Counted from the first letter of the stretch, positions 1 through 11,593 are shown. The stretch: DNA of 64,000 nt from Bolinopsis microptera (GCF_026151205.1 NC_087084.1:9947453-10011452); one strand, 5' to 3'. Notes: generated by a model from the letters alone, not told the origin. Program-made: numbers and translations.

Positions 1-17
1 GACAAAATCGTGATTAT

Positions 18-860
18 TCACAAATTGCACGATCTCGTGCACTTTATGAATAGGTTGGAAAAGAATGGAATATTCTCGAAATCTTCGACGAAAAGATCAA
101 GCACATGAGTCGCACACGGCCCAAACACAATGACTGGAAACTTTTCTTTTAGCAAATTTCGGGCAGCTTCGTTAACATTTGGGGAGTCGGTGAGCACTAC
201 AGTTATCTTGTCTTCACCATACTCCTCGATCTTATCATGTATTCTGTCACATATGTAATGCTGGTCCTTTGTCTCTCTTGAAAAAAGACTGATGAAAATG
301 TGAATCATCGTAAATATATCATCGTAAAAATATATTTCACGTTTAAAATAATCTACCTCGTATAACTTTTTTAGCTCGCTATCAGATGAGAAATTTCGAC
401 CGAAATAGTGACTCTAATATACTTATAAGCTGAAATTTATGGGCTTTTGATGATATATAGTAAGTTTTAACTCAAACATTGAAAATTGCGACATGATGGA
501 AAGGCAACAAACCTTGATTGTTTATGGCACCGAAGAATACAGTGCAGTCTTTATCTGCCACGATATGACGATAAAGCTGACAATCGGGTTCTTGTTGTGA
601 TCCTTCCTGCCGTCAGAAATCAACGTACAGCCCAGTTAATCCATTGCTTTTCCTTTCTCGGCAACACCCCGTTCTACATGGTGGTGTTCCGCCTCCAGCA
701 GAACATTTCGTAATCACTCTCGATTAGGTGGTTTATATCCTGCAGGTGCACGCTGTAGAGCTTGACACGCATCCTTGAAAAGCGGGTTGTTGGCAAGATT
801 GAAAGATAGTCCCGAACCGCAGAAGAGCCGTGCGATACTTCTGGAGGAATTCATGGGTTA
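18..860 (-). pseudogene. Decayed hAT-family transposase (DUF659-type), fragment
   Basis: Read on the minus strand from about 860 downward, conceptual translation gives the hAT/DUF659 blocks in the right order: FCGSGLSFNLANNPLFKDA, GYKPPNRE, GCTLISDGRKDHNKNPIV, then after a gap VVLTDSPNVNEAARNLL and VIVFGPCATHVLDL. These correspond to the DUF659 segment of hAT-like transposases, which precedes the catalytic and dimerisation region. The frame is broken by stops directly after PPNRE and after the GKAMD block, and about 180 bases around 310-485 carry no recognisable coding. It is a dead transposon relic, cut by the window edge, so the C-terminal dimerisation domain is not seen. Assignment to hAT rests on motif order; the subfamily is not resolved. 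Confidence 0.8.
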
Positions 861-2609
861 AAACAAGAAAATGCAATTATGCAACTTATAAATTGTGTAC
901 ATCATTATTTCACAACAATATTCAAAGTATTCACAGCACGTATCAGACATGAATATTCAATCTTCATTAAGAGCAGCTACATATTCACATAAAAGTGAAC
1001 GTTGCACCACACGGATCAGCTCAATCACCATCTTAACAAGCTCCTTAGCCGTCTTAACAAGCACACCTTGAGGACGCTCTTCTCCTCATTTAATTTAAAG
1101 ATTGGTGCCGGCCTCCCGCCGAGAGCTATCAGCCTCCACAGCAACCCTCCACCACCGCTAACAGCTCAGGTAGCTACACTTTACTAACAGTCAGGCTCTT
1201 TCTTGTACTGTATTAACTTTTTAGTGAGCTACTTCTACTAATTTCACAGGTAGGTGATTGATTCGGAGAATTTAGGTGCGTGTAACCATGGTAACGTTGT
1301 TGAAATGGTTTATGTGCTTTTTTATGTGATTGTGTCTTGCTGGTTACAGTGGTTGAATGGGGTCTGTGACTTCATTAATTAATCGCACCAAACAAACACT
1401 ATTATTAATGACTATTACATGTTGGATAGAATAGGCTAATTTCATCACTAGTATATATATAGTAATAGCTATGACATACTGCTTGTCTCAGAAGAGCCAT
1501 TTTGACCGCCTACATTTTTATATCCTCCGCTCACTGTATTGGTTTACTATGGTAACGGTTACTATGGTAACGGTTACTATCACTGCATTGCTATTTACAT
1601 TTGCAGTGCGTCGGCGAGTTTGCATGCATTGCTGGGCTACCTATCGGAAATTAGCGATTATAGGCATGCGTGAAATACAATTGTGTATTTCAAATGATAA
1701 TCGAGTATTTGCAGAATTGCGCAGCTTTGCATATTTACTTAAAAGTATATCTTTTCGAAGTGGGCAATTCGCTAGAACGTCATTTAATCATTCCAAATAC
1801 TTTTGCCATGTATACATACGAACGTTTATTATTAGCACTTTTGAGGCAGTAGAGTCGTAGACCCTGTAACCGAATACAACGTTCCAGGTTTCAGCCATCT
1901 ACTTAAAATGATAGTTTGAAAAACAAAACGTTTTAAGCTTGATAACATTTTGTTAACGAAGTAACGAGGCTGCGTTACCATAGTAACCAGGTAATGCCCC
2001 AAGGAAATGTGTGGCTGTGTGTCCTGATCCTAATGACTAGTACATGGGATGCGTTTAGAGGGAATGAAACTCCAATTAGTAAAGAACTGCGGTTTGATCT
2101 CAAAAGCGGGTGATGTATTAAACAAACTAAGTGAATTAAGTTAAAACTAGGAGAACTAAGTAAAAGAAATAAAGTATTGCTCGAATAAAATGAAAAGAGA
2201 CAATTTCCCACTATCAGATAAAATTTGCTTGAACAAAATATTTAACTATGAATTGGTGATGTCAAAGATTCCATTTTTTCTCTCAAACTATCCAGCCACC
2301 ATAGCTTAGCTTGTATTGTTATTGGCAATAACTATACTGATGAAAATTGTCAAGGTCATCATTTATAAATTTAATCATGGAAAACAATATTGATTTGGTA
2401 TGTGTGATCTCGCACTTTGTCTCCTAAAAAATCACCCGCATTTTATTGGCCATACCCTTCAAATATGAAAATAGGTGGAAATAATACCCACGAAAGAGTC
2501 GCTAATGGAGATATAGGGATTTTCAATTTCAGGATGAATCAAATATCTTATCACTCATGGTATTCAGTAGTTGCCATGGTTGTCATGGTAATATTTCAGG
2601 ATAAAGCAG
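861..2609. other. Intergenic, no gene recognised
   Basis: AT-rich DNA between the transposase relic and the RCC1-like gene. The longest open frame (1471-1860, plus) has no recognisable domain and overlaps short palindromic repeats of the type GGTTACTATGGTAAC (about 1540-1590). An acceptor-like TTTCAG at 2594-2599 just upstream of the RCC1 start may end a 5' UTR intron. Confidence 0.4.
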
Positions 2610-5600
2610 ATGTTGAAGTCAGGAGAACTTTGGGTGTGGGGACAGGGAGGAAGCGGACAGCTGGGGACTAAGTCCAACAAGGTAGAGGACCTCCCGACCC
2701 CCTCCAAGAGTCAGATACCTTTCATTGGGATCGCTGCGGGGAAGAACTATTCTATTGCTATCAGCGATGATTTAAGGTGACTGTGAATGGGACTTAGTAA
2801 GTTTGAGTGAGAATTTAGGGTCATGCCGTTATACTGTCAGTGTCAATTACTGTGGTCTTGAAACGATGAATGTTTAAGTTTACATACTCTAATGCAGTTT
2901 TTACAAGGAATTGTAGCCTCATATTGGGTGTTGCCCTTCGTGCCCAAATGTTTTAAAATATAAATATACAACTTTCAATATATAAGCGTTATTTGGTACA
3001 CGTATATTATCATTTTGCATTATTTCTCTTTTATTATCTTCTAACGGATATAACATGTCAGGGTTTACCGATCAGGAGTGCTGTGTAACCAACAAAATGA
3101 TGGAATTAAGGAATTTTCCAGAATTGAGGCTCTCACAAACATAAAGGCAATTGGTACGATCCTTACTTTCCTTAGTTGCATTGTAGTTTTTTCTGACCAA
3201 TTTTAGACGGTCCGTAAATATCAGCAGACTTTTAATTAAACTTACTTTTCATAAGTTTGAAATAAATAAAATTATAAGTTCTCTAAATCCGACTTTCAAA
3301 GTGGGGTTTAGAGAACTTGTAAATGTTAAAATGGACTCATAAACACGAAAATAATAGATCACTTTTACTTCTGACGTTGCTGACTAAAACGTGGTTTCTG
3401 TCACACAGCGGTAGGGCAGTCCCACGCAGCTGCAGTGAATGGTAACGGGGAGATTTACCTGTGGGGTAACAACAAAGACACACAAGTGTGTCCCAAGAGA
3501 ATAGCTCTGGTGCCAAAACCTATGAAAGTTACTGGACTCAACACAGTGTCAATAAAACAGGTAAGCTGGATATGCCAGCTACATTAATAATTCACTTTCT
3601 TTGCTATTTGTTTGTTTGATCAGATCGTAACGGTTACCACTTCATTAAAAGTAGTAATTTTAATTGTTTGACCTCTTTTTCAAACTTGTATTAAGTGTCC
3701 AGCTAATGTATTAATAGAATTAGTAGCGAATATTTGAAGAAGCCATGTGGGCGAAACGTCGGCAATAACTTGTGTTACTCAGAGGAGATAAAAGCCAATC
3801 TCAATTGTACTTCATAATGTATTAATAACCCCACCTAACCAGGTGTGCTGTGGAGAGGGGTTCACATTGTGCCGCACAGTGGACGGTAGACTGTACTCGT
3901 GGGGGCGGGGTCAGTATGGGGTATTGGGGCAGGGGGACGAGCAGCCCCGGAATATACCATCTCTCGTTACTTCTCTCCCTTTTACTGACATTGTTCACAT
4001 TGATGCTGGTCACTCTTATGCTGCTGCTGTGAGTCTTTTCTTGAATTTTAATAATCGTTCAGCTTTATTGATTCTAACTTTAGGGGTCGTTCACATATTA
4101 CATAATCAGCCAAGGGGGAGGGGGGTTTCCAAATGATTACCAGTATAATTTTGATACAATAGCTCTGTGTAAAACTGATTATGGTTAAAAATTGTCCAAA
4201 AAGTGATTACGTATGTGAACGACCCCTTACCGGAATATTTGAAACAATATTCATTTTCATTTTTCTCAAAATATGCAACTCGATTAATAATGAATTGTAT
4301 TAACTCGTATTCCACTTACTGAGCATGGCGCTCAGACTGTCATTTCGCCGCATCTTCAATATGTCTATGAACAGTAATAAGCCTGAGGTCCCAGGTAAGT
4401 ATCCCACAAAACACTCACCATTAAAAACATGATCAGGTCTCACAAGAGGGGGAAGTTTTAACGTTTGGTAAGAACACGGACGGACAGCTGGGACACGGTC
4501 ACAAAGACAACGTGCTGGTTCCAACCCCTGTGGAGGGGATGGGCTCTCATCACGTGGTTAGAGTTAGCTGCTCTCGAGGGGAGAAGGGTTCGTGATTTTA
4601 TACTTATAGTATTTATACTTATACGTCATGCTCACCATGTTATAGTACTTGTACGGTTTTTACCAAATTTTTCTTTAATGACAAGGTCTTACAAGGTCAC
4701 TGAATATGGCACAAGACACAATTGAGGTATTCAAAGTTATATTATATTTGATAAACGGAAACTCATCAAAATATAAAAAGAGATTTTGGAAGATTTTTGG
4801 AGCTTTTCAGAGCTTTTCTCTTGACCAAAATTTCGCGGTTTTGACTGAAATTTTGACCATTGACCAATCATTGAGGTTGGTGAGAGTGACACAAGTTGCC
4901 ATCAAGGTACTGGAAGCAGTATATCCGGAGAAAACTTTGATGCAATGAACATTTTGATGTCCTACCTATTCGAATTTCACCTTTCCGCGACCCAAATTTC
5001 AGCTGCTTTGACTCAATTTTTCTTGAATAGTTGTCCAGTAGTTTTTATAGTGCTTATAGTGCGTTTATAGTTAACATAGCATTCTATTTTCACGATGGTG
5101 AATTAATGTTTGTAATTTTATCGATTGCCCAAAATTTGTTTCTAGCGAGTAATTGATTTGACGAATTGGCAATTGGCAGCGCAATCAAAAAGATCTTTAC
5201 CGGCAGGATGTTTTACTGCGATACTGGTAGATACAGGGTTTGTGTACACAGTTGGAAACGGAACACTAGGCAGACTTGGTACGGGAGAATCCAAAAATAC
5301 CCTTAAACCAACTAAAGTATGACTTTATGATTAAACTTGTTTATATTATAAATACCCTTAATCGAATTAAAGTATGACTTTGTGATTAGACTTGTTTATA
5401 TTAAATACCTTTAAACCAACTTAAGTATGACTTTGTGATTAGACTTGTTTAAATTATACCTTCTATTTAGCTATTTGTATTTGCATCAACATATTGTCTT
5501 TTAAGGTTGCTTAGGTTGCTCAGCATATTCAGAAACATTTGTAAACCTATTATATCACAATCTAAATTACCATTGAAACTTATAATTTATTATTTATATG

Positions 5601-8600
5601 ACTTATATTGGTGAGCCCCTCCCCCTTTCCCTCCTCCCCCTTCCCTCCTCCCCCTCCTCTCCCTCCTCCCTCCCTCCCCCACCCCCCCCCCCCTTAATTA
5701 ACACTACTTCTATTTCAGATACCTTTGTCCTATTTCAACAAAGAGAAGGTGTCTGACATTGTAGCTGGAACAACTATGTGTCACGCTGTTACTGTTACAG
5801 GCAGTGTGTACGTGTGGGGAAGTGGCAATGTAGGACAGACAGGTTTACAACCTTAGGGGTCGTTCACATATTACGTTATCACTTTCTGGCCAATTTTTAA
5901 CCCCCTCCCCCCTCCGTAATCAATATTACACATAGCTATTGTGTCAAAGTTACACTAGCGAAATCATTTGGAAACCCCCCTCCCCCCTTGGCTGATTACG
6001 TAATATGTGAACGACCCCTCATTCCCAAAATTTGCGCGACGAAAACTTTGTGCAGCCTTCCCGTCCAAATTTTTCGCATTCAAATTTTTCGTTAATAAAT
6101 TAATTGAATGGCGAATTAGTTTTAATGGCAAATAAACAGGTTTAACAATTAATATTTCGAATAGTTACTGAAAACAGCTCTCTTCAATAAATGATCAGGA
6201 AAATTATGATTTGAAAAATAACAGATTACATTAATAACAATTATTAATATCTATAACTAATAATAGTGATGATATGATATATTTACCGAAGACAATCATA
6301 AAGCACAATACGAATCACATTTCAAAACATACCATCTCATAAAATATAATTTCATTTTTCTGTACGTAAAGGGCAACAGGTTTTCCAACACAAACGTACG
6401 TCGTGCAGCACTGTTACCATGGCAACACTACTGTTACCATGGCAACACTACTTCCTGTACGTAATGCCCTCCAAAAGAGCAACAGGTTGCTCAACACAAA
6501 CATACAGCACTACTGCAGCTAAATACGACATAACCACTATTCCTAGATAAATAACCGCGAACTCAAAGTCAGGCTTCACAAAGAAAGTGTGTCTAGTTTG
6601 GTCCACCAGTATCACGATCAGACCAAAGTGGATGAGGTAGACAGAGTAGGTGAGTCTAGAGAGTACCAGCCACCCTTTCCAGCTGAGGAGTGAGTTGATG
6701 AACCCTCCTAGACCAAACTGACAGAGGAGTACCTGCGTGATCAGAGCCAGAGACCATCCTATCCTCGCTAGCATTTGGTAGGAGATGCTGTCTGTTTTGG
6801 AGGTGGCTTTACCGTGTATAAAGTGGTCCTGTATATCGTGGTAGAGACCGAACACCACCTCATATTCCACAGCAGCAGTTGCTATCCACAGTGGTGTTGC
6901 TATAACAACCTTCTTCCAGACTGGGAGTGTTTTAACCTTCTCCTGGACCTGCTCCCCCCAGCACCAGTAGAACCACCCTCCCAGTATCCCCACCAGGTAG
7001 GGGCTTATCCTAGTCCAGGGTACTCTGTATACCTTGGTGTAGTTTAGAGGGTTCCCGAGTGACATTGAGGGGGCGAGGTTGTAGTGGGCGGTAATAACTG
7101 CCGCTGCAATAGCACTGCAGCTGATAGTTACCGTGGTGACGAGATTGCCGATCAGAGGATAAGCAAATAAGAGGACGATGAATACAGGGGCTATGATGAA
7201 GAACTGCATGTCATTGGCAAGGTACCAACTTTGACCCAGGCAGTTTTGACCTGTTGGATTCCAGGGAACTAGATTATTGATGTAGAGCAGGTTAGTCCAC
7301 CAGTACTGCTTACAAGTAGCGTGGTTGGTACCAACATCTATATCAACTGAGAAGGGTCCTGATACCAGGTGTCTGTACAGAAACCCCTCAAACAATATCA
7401 TCACCAGGTACGGGGTAGTCAGTCGGATGTACCTGTGGACGTAAAAAGCAGTCCACTGTGGTATCGAGAGGAGACCCTTCTTTGTCAACTGTTTTAATAA
7501 AAGGAAGCTCACTAGGAACCCGCTCAAAGTGAAAAATGAATCAACAGAGGAGAAAGCATTAGCAATCAGTGTGAAGCCTCGACTTTGCAGTAGCTTCGCC
7601 AGATCTCCTGGGTCTCCAAGCATACCGCTCAAAAACGCAAAAGTATGTCCGAGGATAACCCAGTTTATACTGAGAACTCTGATGCCGTTGAGACAGAGAA
7701 CTTGTCCTGGTTTTGTTTCGACGGCTGTGAGGGTTTTAAACGTTCGCTGAAGAGCGAAACATTTTATGGCTTTACTTATCATGGATTCAGATTGGATTTG
7801 TGACTGTTCTTTCTCGGATGGTTCCTGTTCTTGAACAAGGTTATCCGTGTCTTCATCATCGTCCATAATTCTGGTATCCTCTCTAACACTCAAGAGGATT
7901 GAGTGCAGAAGGTGCCAGAGTGTTCCAAATACCACAAGAGAACCTACAACTGCTAGGAATGTAATGGCAGCATAAGCTCCGGCATCAAACTCCAAATCCT
8001 CCTCACACGCTACCATCCACTTAGCAGGATCTGCAATCACCTTCCCTTTGGTTGTTTTATTTAACCATGCACTGAGATACGGTAGAGCTGATCCAGCTAA
8101 TTTTCCATCAAGACACTCGTTTGGGAGACACCCAGTCCAAGTCAGTGGTTCCGGGAAAGGCACCCCTCCAATTGATAACGATCCTGTTACTTTACAGCTC
8201 TGGTAATTATTCTTGGTTAAGTTCCTCAGAGAATCACACATTTCGTAGCTCCCGACCCAGATAAGATTGCCTCCTGTCAGTCCTGGACCTGGCTTACCTG
8301 CTGCGTCCAGGAACCCAATACTTTCTTCAGTGATCTTTGTTATGTCCACCAAAGTGTTCAGCTTTTTTAAGCAATCACTGGAGTTTCCTGGGCTGAGTGG
8401 AGGGTGAAAGTTAGAGTTGCTCCCGACATCTGGGACTCCAATAGATTGTAGTAACTGTCCGACTCGAGCTTGAGGTGAAGCTAGCGCTGAGTAAAATAGA
8501 GCAGTGTCTTCACTTGTAGCGGACAGGGTTAGGTAGAGGAGTATAAAGGACAATCGTAAACATCTGCCACGTGACTTCATAACCTTCTGTTCAGGCCTTA

Positions 8601-10457
8601 AAATATTGTGGTTAAATCTCTACACAGTATCGATATTCATTGACAAAACAAATAATCAAATAAATTATAACATTAATTGTAATCAAATTTCCAACAATTA
8701 AGTGATAGCTAATGAATTTTTGTATGTATAATAAATAATTACTATCAAACTGCAGTTTTATAGTAATCAGGAATAAAAAATATATAATTAGAACTGTCTG
8801 TGAAATCAGAAGTGAGAAAAAAAGGAAACGTCCTATTACACCAAGCAGTCTTATCTTTAAAATGTATTAAATCACCAAGTATACACGCCGGTTACCATGG
8901 TTTCATGTGACGCCACAAACTGATACACGTACAGAATATACTACTCAAGTTCAGATTATAAACTGGGAGTGGGTGTATAGTAACCGTGTGGGTGCAATAG
9001 TAACCGTATTACTATCGTGTTGCTGTGCAATCCTGCATTCGCTACAAGGATCATGACCTAACACATATTCTCACCCAGGTCTCCTAGAGGCAAGAAGGAT
9101 CAGGAACTTTGCAACCTAACACATATTCTCACCCAGGTCTCCTAGAGGCAAGAAGGATCAGGAACTTTGCAACCTAACACATATTCTCACCCAGGTCTCC
9201 TAGAGGCAAGAAGGATCAGGAACTTTGCAACCTAACACATATTCTCACCCAGGTCTCCTAGAGGCAAGAAGGATGACCAACCTAACACATATTCTCACCC
9301 AGGTCTCCTAGAGGCAAGAAGGATGACCAACCTAACACATATTCTCACCCAGGTCTCCTAGAGGCAAGAAGGATGACCAACCTAACACATATTCTCACCC
9401 AGGTCTCCTAGAGGCAAGAAGGATGACCAACCTAACACATATTCTCACCCAGGTCTCCTAGAGGCAAGAAGGATCAGGAACCAACCTAACACATATTCTC
9501 ACCCAGGTCTCCTAGAGGCAAGAAGGATCAGGAACCAACCTAACACATATTCTCACCCAGGTCTCCTAGAGGCAAGAAGGATGACCAACCTAACACATAT
9601 TCTCACCCAGGTCTCCTAGAGGCAAGAAGGATGACCAACCTAACACATATTCTCACCCAGGTCTCCTAGAGGCAAGAAGGATGACCAACCTAACACATAT
9701 TCTCACCCAGGTCTCCTAGAGGCAAGAAGGAACCTAACACATATTCTCACCCAGGTCTCCTAGAGGCAAGAAGGAACCTAACACATATTCTCACCCAGGT
9801 CTCCTAGAGGCAAGAAGGATCAGGAACCTAACACATATTCTCACCCAGGTCTCCTGGAGGCAAGAAGGATCAGGAACCTAACACATATTCTCACCCAGGT
9901 CTCCTGGAGGCAAGAAGGATCAGGAACCAACCTAACACATATTCTCACCCAGGTCTCCTAGAGGCAAGAAGGATCAGGAACCAACCTAACACATATTCTC
10001 ACCCAGGTCTCCTAGAGGCAAGAAGGATCAGGAACCAACCTAACACATATTCTCACCCAGGTCTCCTAGAGGCAAGAAGGATCAGGAACCAACCTAACAC
10101 ATATTCTCACCCAGGTCTCCTAGAGGCAAGAAGGATCAGGAACCAACCTAACACATATTCTCACCCAGGTCTCCTGGAGGCAAGAAGGATCAGGAACCAA
10201 CCTAACACATATTCTCACCCAGGTCTCCTGGAGGCAAGAAGGATCAGGAACCAACCTAACACATATTCTCACCCAGGTCTCCTAGAGGCAAGAAGGAACC
10301 TAACACATATTCTCACCCAGGTCTCCTAGAGGCAAGAAGGATCAGGAACTTTGCAACAGAACGTCCCAAGAAAATAGAAGCCCTTCCTAAAGGTCGTGCA
10401 GTTACCGCCATATCCTCCTCAGTTGACCACGTACTGGCTTTGGTGGAAAATGAGTAA
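2610..10457 (+). CDS. RCC1-like beta-propeller protein, 8 exons, with a gene nested in its last intron
   Basis: Exons: 2610-2776, 3062-3153, 3409-3560, 3843-4028, 4437-4587, 5207-5316, 5719-5842, 10321-10457. Every junction is GT-AG and in phase; the sum is 1,119 nt, or 372 aa. RCC1 blade signatures recur: GELWVWGQGGSGQLG, GEIYLWGNN, GRLYSWGRGQYGVLGQG, GEVLTFGKNTDGQLGHG, GFVYTVGNGTLGRLG, GSVYVWGSGNVGQTG, each followed by an HAAAV- or HSYAAA-like strand. RCC1 repeats form a seven-bladed propeller used in GTPase exchange or protein binding; the length resembles RCCD1-type proteins, but orthology is not established. The last exon supplies KGRAVTAISSSVDHVLALVE, completing the final blade across a 4.5 kb intron that holds the minus-strand NRF-6-like gene. 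An additional upstream exon is possible because TTTCAG precedes 2600. Confidence 0.8.
4083..4226. mobile_element. MITE, GGGGTCGTTCACATATTAC family (PIF/Harbinger-like), copy 1
   Basis: The 144-bp element begins GGGGTCGTTCACATATTAC and ends with the inverted form GTATGTGAACGACCCC. It is flanked by TTA on both sides, the 3-bp target duplication usual for PIF/Harbinger elements. It lies in an intron of the RCC1-like gene, just after the exon ending at 4028. Confidence 0.75.
4317..4398. mobile_element. MITE fragment, family with CTGAGGTCCCCAG end
   Basis: Contains GCGCTCAGACTGTCATT and AAGCCTGAGGTCCCAGGTAA, the two ends of a dispersed element seen more completely at 51182-51328 and in pieces at 36987-37183, 43396-43473 and 44975-45030. 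It lies in an intron of the RCC1-like gene about 40 bases before an exon. Confidence 0.6.
5616..5695 (+). repeat. 80-bp homopyrimidine tract before an RCC1 exon
   Basis: Nearly pure C/T (CCCCTCCCCCTTTCC and similar, ending in a run of more than ten C) immediately upstream of the acceptor at 5718. It serves as an exaggerated polypyrimidine tract and could form triplex or G-quadruplex structures on the opposite strand. Confidence 0.7.
5856..6018. mobile_element. MITE, GGGGTCGTTCACATATTAC family, copy 2
   Basis: Same 5' end and inverted 3' end as the 4083 copy, 163 bp, with TTA on the left and TCA on the right. It starts 13 bases after the splice donor of the RCC1 exon ending at 5842, so it sits at the very start of the last intron. 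The target TTA plus the first G of the element creates a TAG that would end the protein if the donor were skipped. Confidence 0.75.
6361..6447 (-). repeat. Imperfect duplication of the 3' end of the NRF-6-like gene
   Basis: Minus-strand reading of 6361-6400 gives YVCVGKPVALYVQK, a diverged copy of YVCVEQPVALLEG at the C terminus of the adjacent gene. Two copies of GTTACCATGGCAAC (6413-6426 and 6433-6446) lie between. The duplication lies past the stop codon and is probably 3' UTR. Confidence 0.6.
6448..8580 (-). CDS. NRF-6-like multi-pass membrane acyltransferase (acyltransferase 3 family)
   Basis: A 710-aa uninterrupted frame. Residues 1-23 form a signal peptide (RLSFILLYLTLSAT). Residues about 65-195 are the extracellular Cys-rich NRF domain (for example TWTGCLPNECLDG). 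A first membrane span follows at about 203-224, then an acidic linker (DDDEDTDN), then the acyltransferase-3 domain from about 295, starting with LNGIRVLSINWVILGHT, the usual entry motif with its conserved His, and running through about ten hydrophobic spans to the end. C. elegans NRF-6 and relatives are membrane proteins implicated in uptake or transfer of lipids and drugs; the substrate of this one is unknown. It is intronless and lies antisense inside the last intron of the RCC1-like gene. The length matches the family and no lesions are seen. Confidence 0.93.
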   Translation of the reverse strand: MKSRGRCLRLSFILLYLTLSATSEDTALFYSALASPQARVGQLLQSIGVPDVGSNSNFHPPLSPGNSSDCLKKLNTLVDITKITEESIGFLDAAGKPGPGLTGGNLIWVGSYEMCDSLRNLTKNNYQSCKVTGSLSIGGVPFPEPLTWTGCLPNECLDGKLAGSALPYLSAWLNKTTKGKVIADPAKWMVACEEDLEFDAGAYAAITFLAVVGSLVVFGTLWHLLHSILLSVREDTRIMDDDEDTDNLVQEQEPSEKEQSQIQSESMISKAIKCFALQRTFKTLTAVETKPGQVLCLNGIRVLSINWVILGHTFAFLSGMLGDPGDLAKLLQSRGFTLIANAFSSVDSFFTLSGFLVSFLLLKQLTKKGLLSIPQWTAFYVHRYIRLTTPYLVMILFEGFLYRHLVSGPFSVDIDVGTNHATCKQYWWTNLLYINNLVPWNPTGQNCLGQSWYLANDMQFFIIAPVFIVLLFAYPLIGNLVTTVTISCSAIAAAVITAHYNLAPSMSLGNPLNYTKVYRVPWTRISPYLVGILGGWFYWCWGEQVQEKVKTLPVWKKVVIATPLWIATAAVEYEVVFGLYHDIQDHFIHGKATSKTDSISYQMLARIGWSLALITQVLLCQFGLGGFINSLLSWKGWLVLSRLTYSVYLIHFGLIVILVDQTRHTFFVKPDFEFAVIYLGIVVMSYLAAVVLYVCVEQPVALLEGITYRK
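8581..9044. other. Intronic AT-rich spacer upstream of the NRF-6-like start
   Basis: No open frame or RNA gene is recognised. It probably includes the minus-strand promoter of the NRF-6-like gene, but no distinct promoter element can be assigned. Confidence 0.4.
9045..10346 (+). repeat. Tandem array spanning the 3' splice site of the last RCC1 exon
   Basis: About 25 copies of a unit of roughly 42-58 bp, each composed of intron tail CCTAACACATATTCTCACCC, AG, then exon head GTCTCCTAGAGGCAAGAAGG plus a variable extension (ATCAGGAACC, ATGACCAA, or up to AACTTTGCAAC). The rightmost copy runs straight into the true exon at 10321. Every unit therefore holds a complete acceptor with its pyrimidine tract and 20-37 nt of exon. 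Unit-length variants occur in blocks, as expected from unequal exchange or slippage. Confidence 0.9.
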
Positions 10458-10605
10458 TCATCCAGGAAAACACGTACTAACTTTGGTGGAAAATGAATAG
10501 TAACCCGGGAAAACATGTACTGGCTTTGATGGAAAATGAATAGTAACCCGGGAAAACATGTACTAGCCTTGGTGGAAAATGAATGTCATACGGGAAAACT
10601 GGGAG
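10427..10605 (+). repeat. Tandem copies of the terminal codons and stop of the RCC1-like gene
   Basis: The coding end (GTACTGGCTTTGGTGGAAAA then TGAGTAA) is followed by three further copies of about 44 bp reading ACGTACTAACTTTGGTGG, ATGTACTGGCTTTGATGG and ATGTACTAGCCTTGGTGG. Each is followed by AAAATGAAT and a spacer TAACCCGGGAAAA or similar. They lie in the presumed 3' UTR. Confidence 0.85.
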
Positions 10606-10727
10606 GTGTTAGTTTTAACATACGATGGAAGATTTCAACGGCGGATTGATTGTTATATTTATACGTAAACACAAACCTCTCAGTCTCCATATCGAAGTAC
10701 AATAAGACTTAATTAGGTTTGTGGAAA

Positions 10728-10843
10728 TACAGTAAAACCTCGATTTACCACAGAGTTGGGGGGGGGGAGGAAACATTCGCGCTAAATCAGGGTTGGTGGT
10801 ACTGGTATTAAATCGGGGCGCGGTTAATCGGGGTTTTACTGTA
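10728..10843. mobile_element. MITE with TACAGTAAAACC ends (Tc1/pogo-like)
   Basis: Begins TACAGTAAAACCTCGATTTA and ends TTAATCGGGGTTTTACTGTA, an inverted pair flanked by TA. This is typical of short non-autonomous Tc1/mariner-pogo elements. There is no coding; an internal run of G is present. Confidence 0.7.
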
Positions 10844-11593
10844 CTAAGAAATACCGAGAGGAAATATCAAATATGTCATAATATGGTGTTATATCTACTC
10901 CTATAGTGTATGGGTTCTCAAAATGCGACATTTAAAATTGGCATGCACATTCTGATTCATTTGGGAGCTTGTTTTCAGTTTGGGAGGTTTGTTTTGATGT
11001 CCACAAAATCTTGTTTATTTCTAACTTTTCTTGAGAATATGTATGTTATCTATAATTTATTATTTGGATATGTTAAACTAAAGACCTTGCTGTTTTTATT
11101 TGTTTGATTTTGAAATCTGAAATTCTTTCTGCAGCTTTACACATAGTCTTATGACTATGAGTCTGCAATAAACATACTAAAGCCTCGCGACGACTGACAT
11201 GCCAGCTATTCGGACATTAACAGGGAATTTCCCAAACTGTCTGCGCCCAGTTTTAGTAAATACGTTAGCACCAGTTCACACATTAGAGCATTAGACATAA
11301 ACTCTCTCTTTTAACCTCGCGGTAAACACACATTATATGTTCACCGGAGGTGTGCTGGTGGGAAATATTAAAGCTTTTCCTTGAATGCACTGTACACAGC
11401 TAGGACCGGCGTAAAATACAAACAATCATTATCGCTGTTTACTTAGCCCTTTGCTGTGGAGAAATTGCGTCTAGCTTTGCAAGTTGTTTGTTTAGTGTCC
11501 AACCTTTGAGCTGTGCAGTGTGCAGGGGTGTTGTTGTCCGGAGTGCAGTTTGTTGAGAGGAGAATTTGTTTTGTTGCTTGATTCTGATTTAGG
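10844..11593. other. Intergenic between RCC1-like and modular genes
   Basis: No gene recognised. It presumably contains the promoter and 5' UTR of the modular gene, whose ATG is at 11594. Confidence 0.4.

Noticed and set aside
1471-1860. 129-codon plus-strand frame
   Set aside because: No recognisable domain, no splice context, overlaps small palindromic repeats; probably chance in AT-rich DNA.
5854-5856. TAG made by the MITE junction as the true stop of the RCC1-like gene
   Set aside because: The preceding donor (ACAG/GTTTAC, 5843) joins in phase to 10321, which completes the last RCC1 blade and brings the protein to 372 aa.
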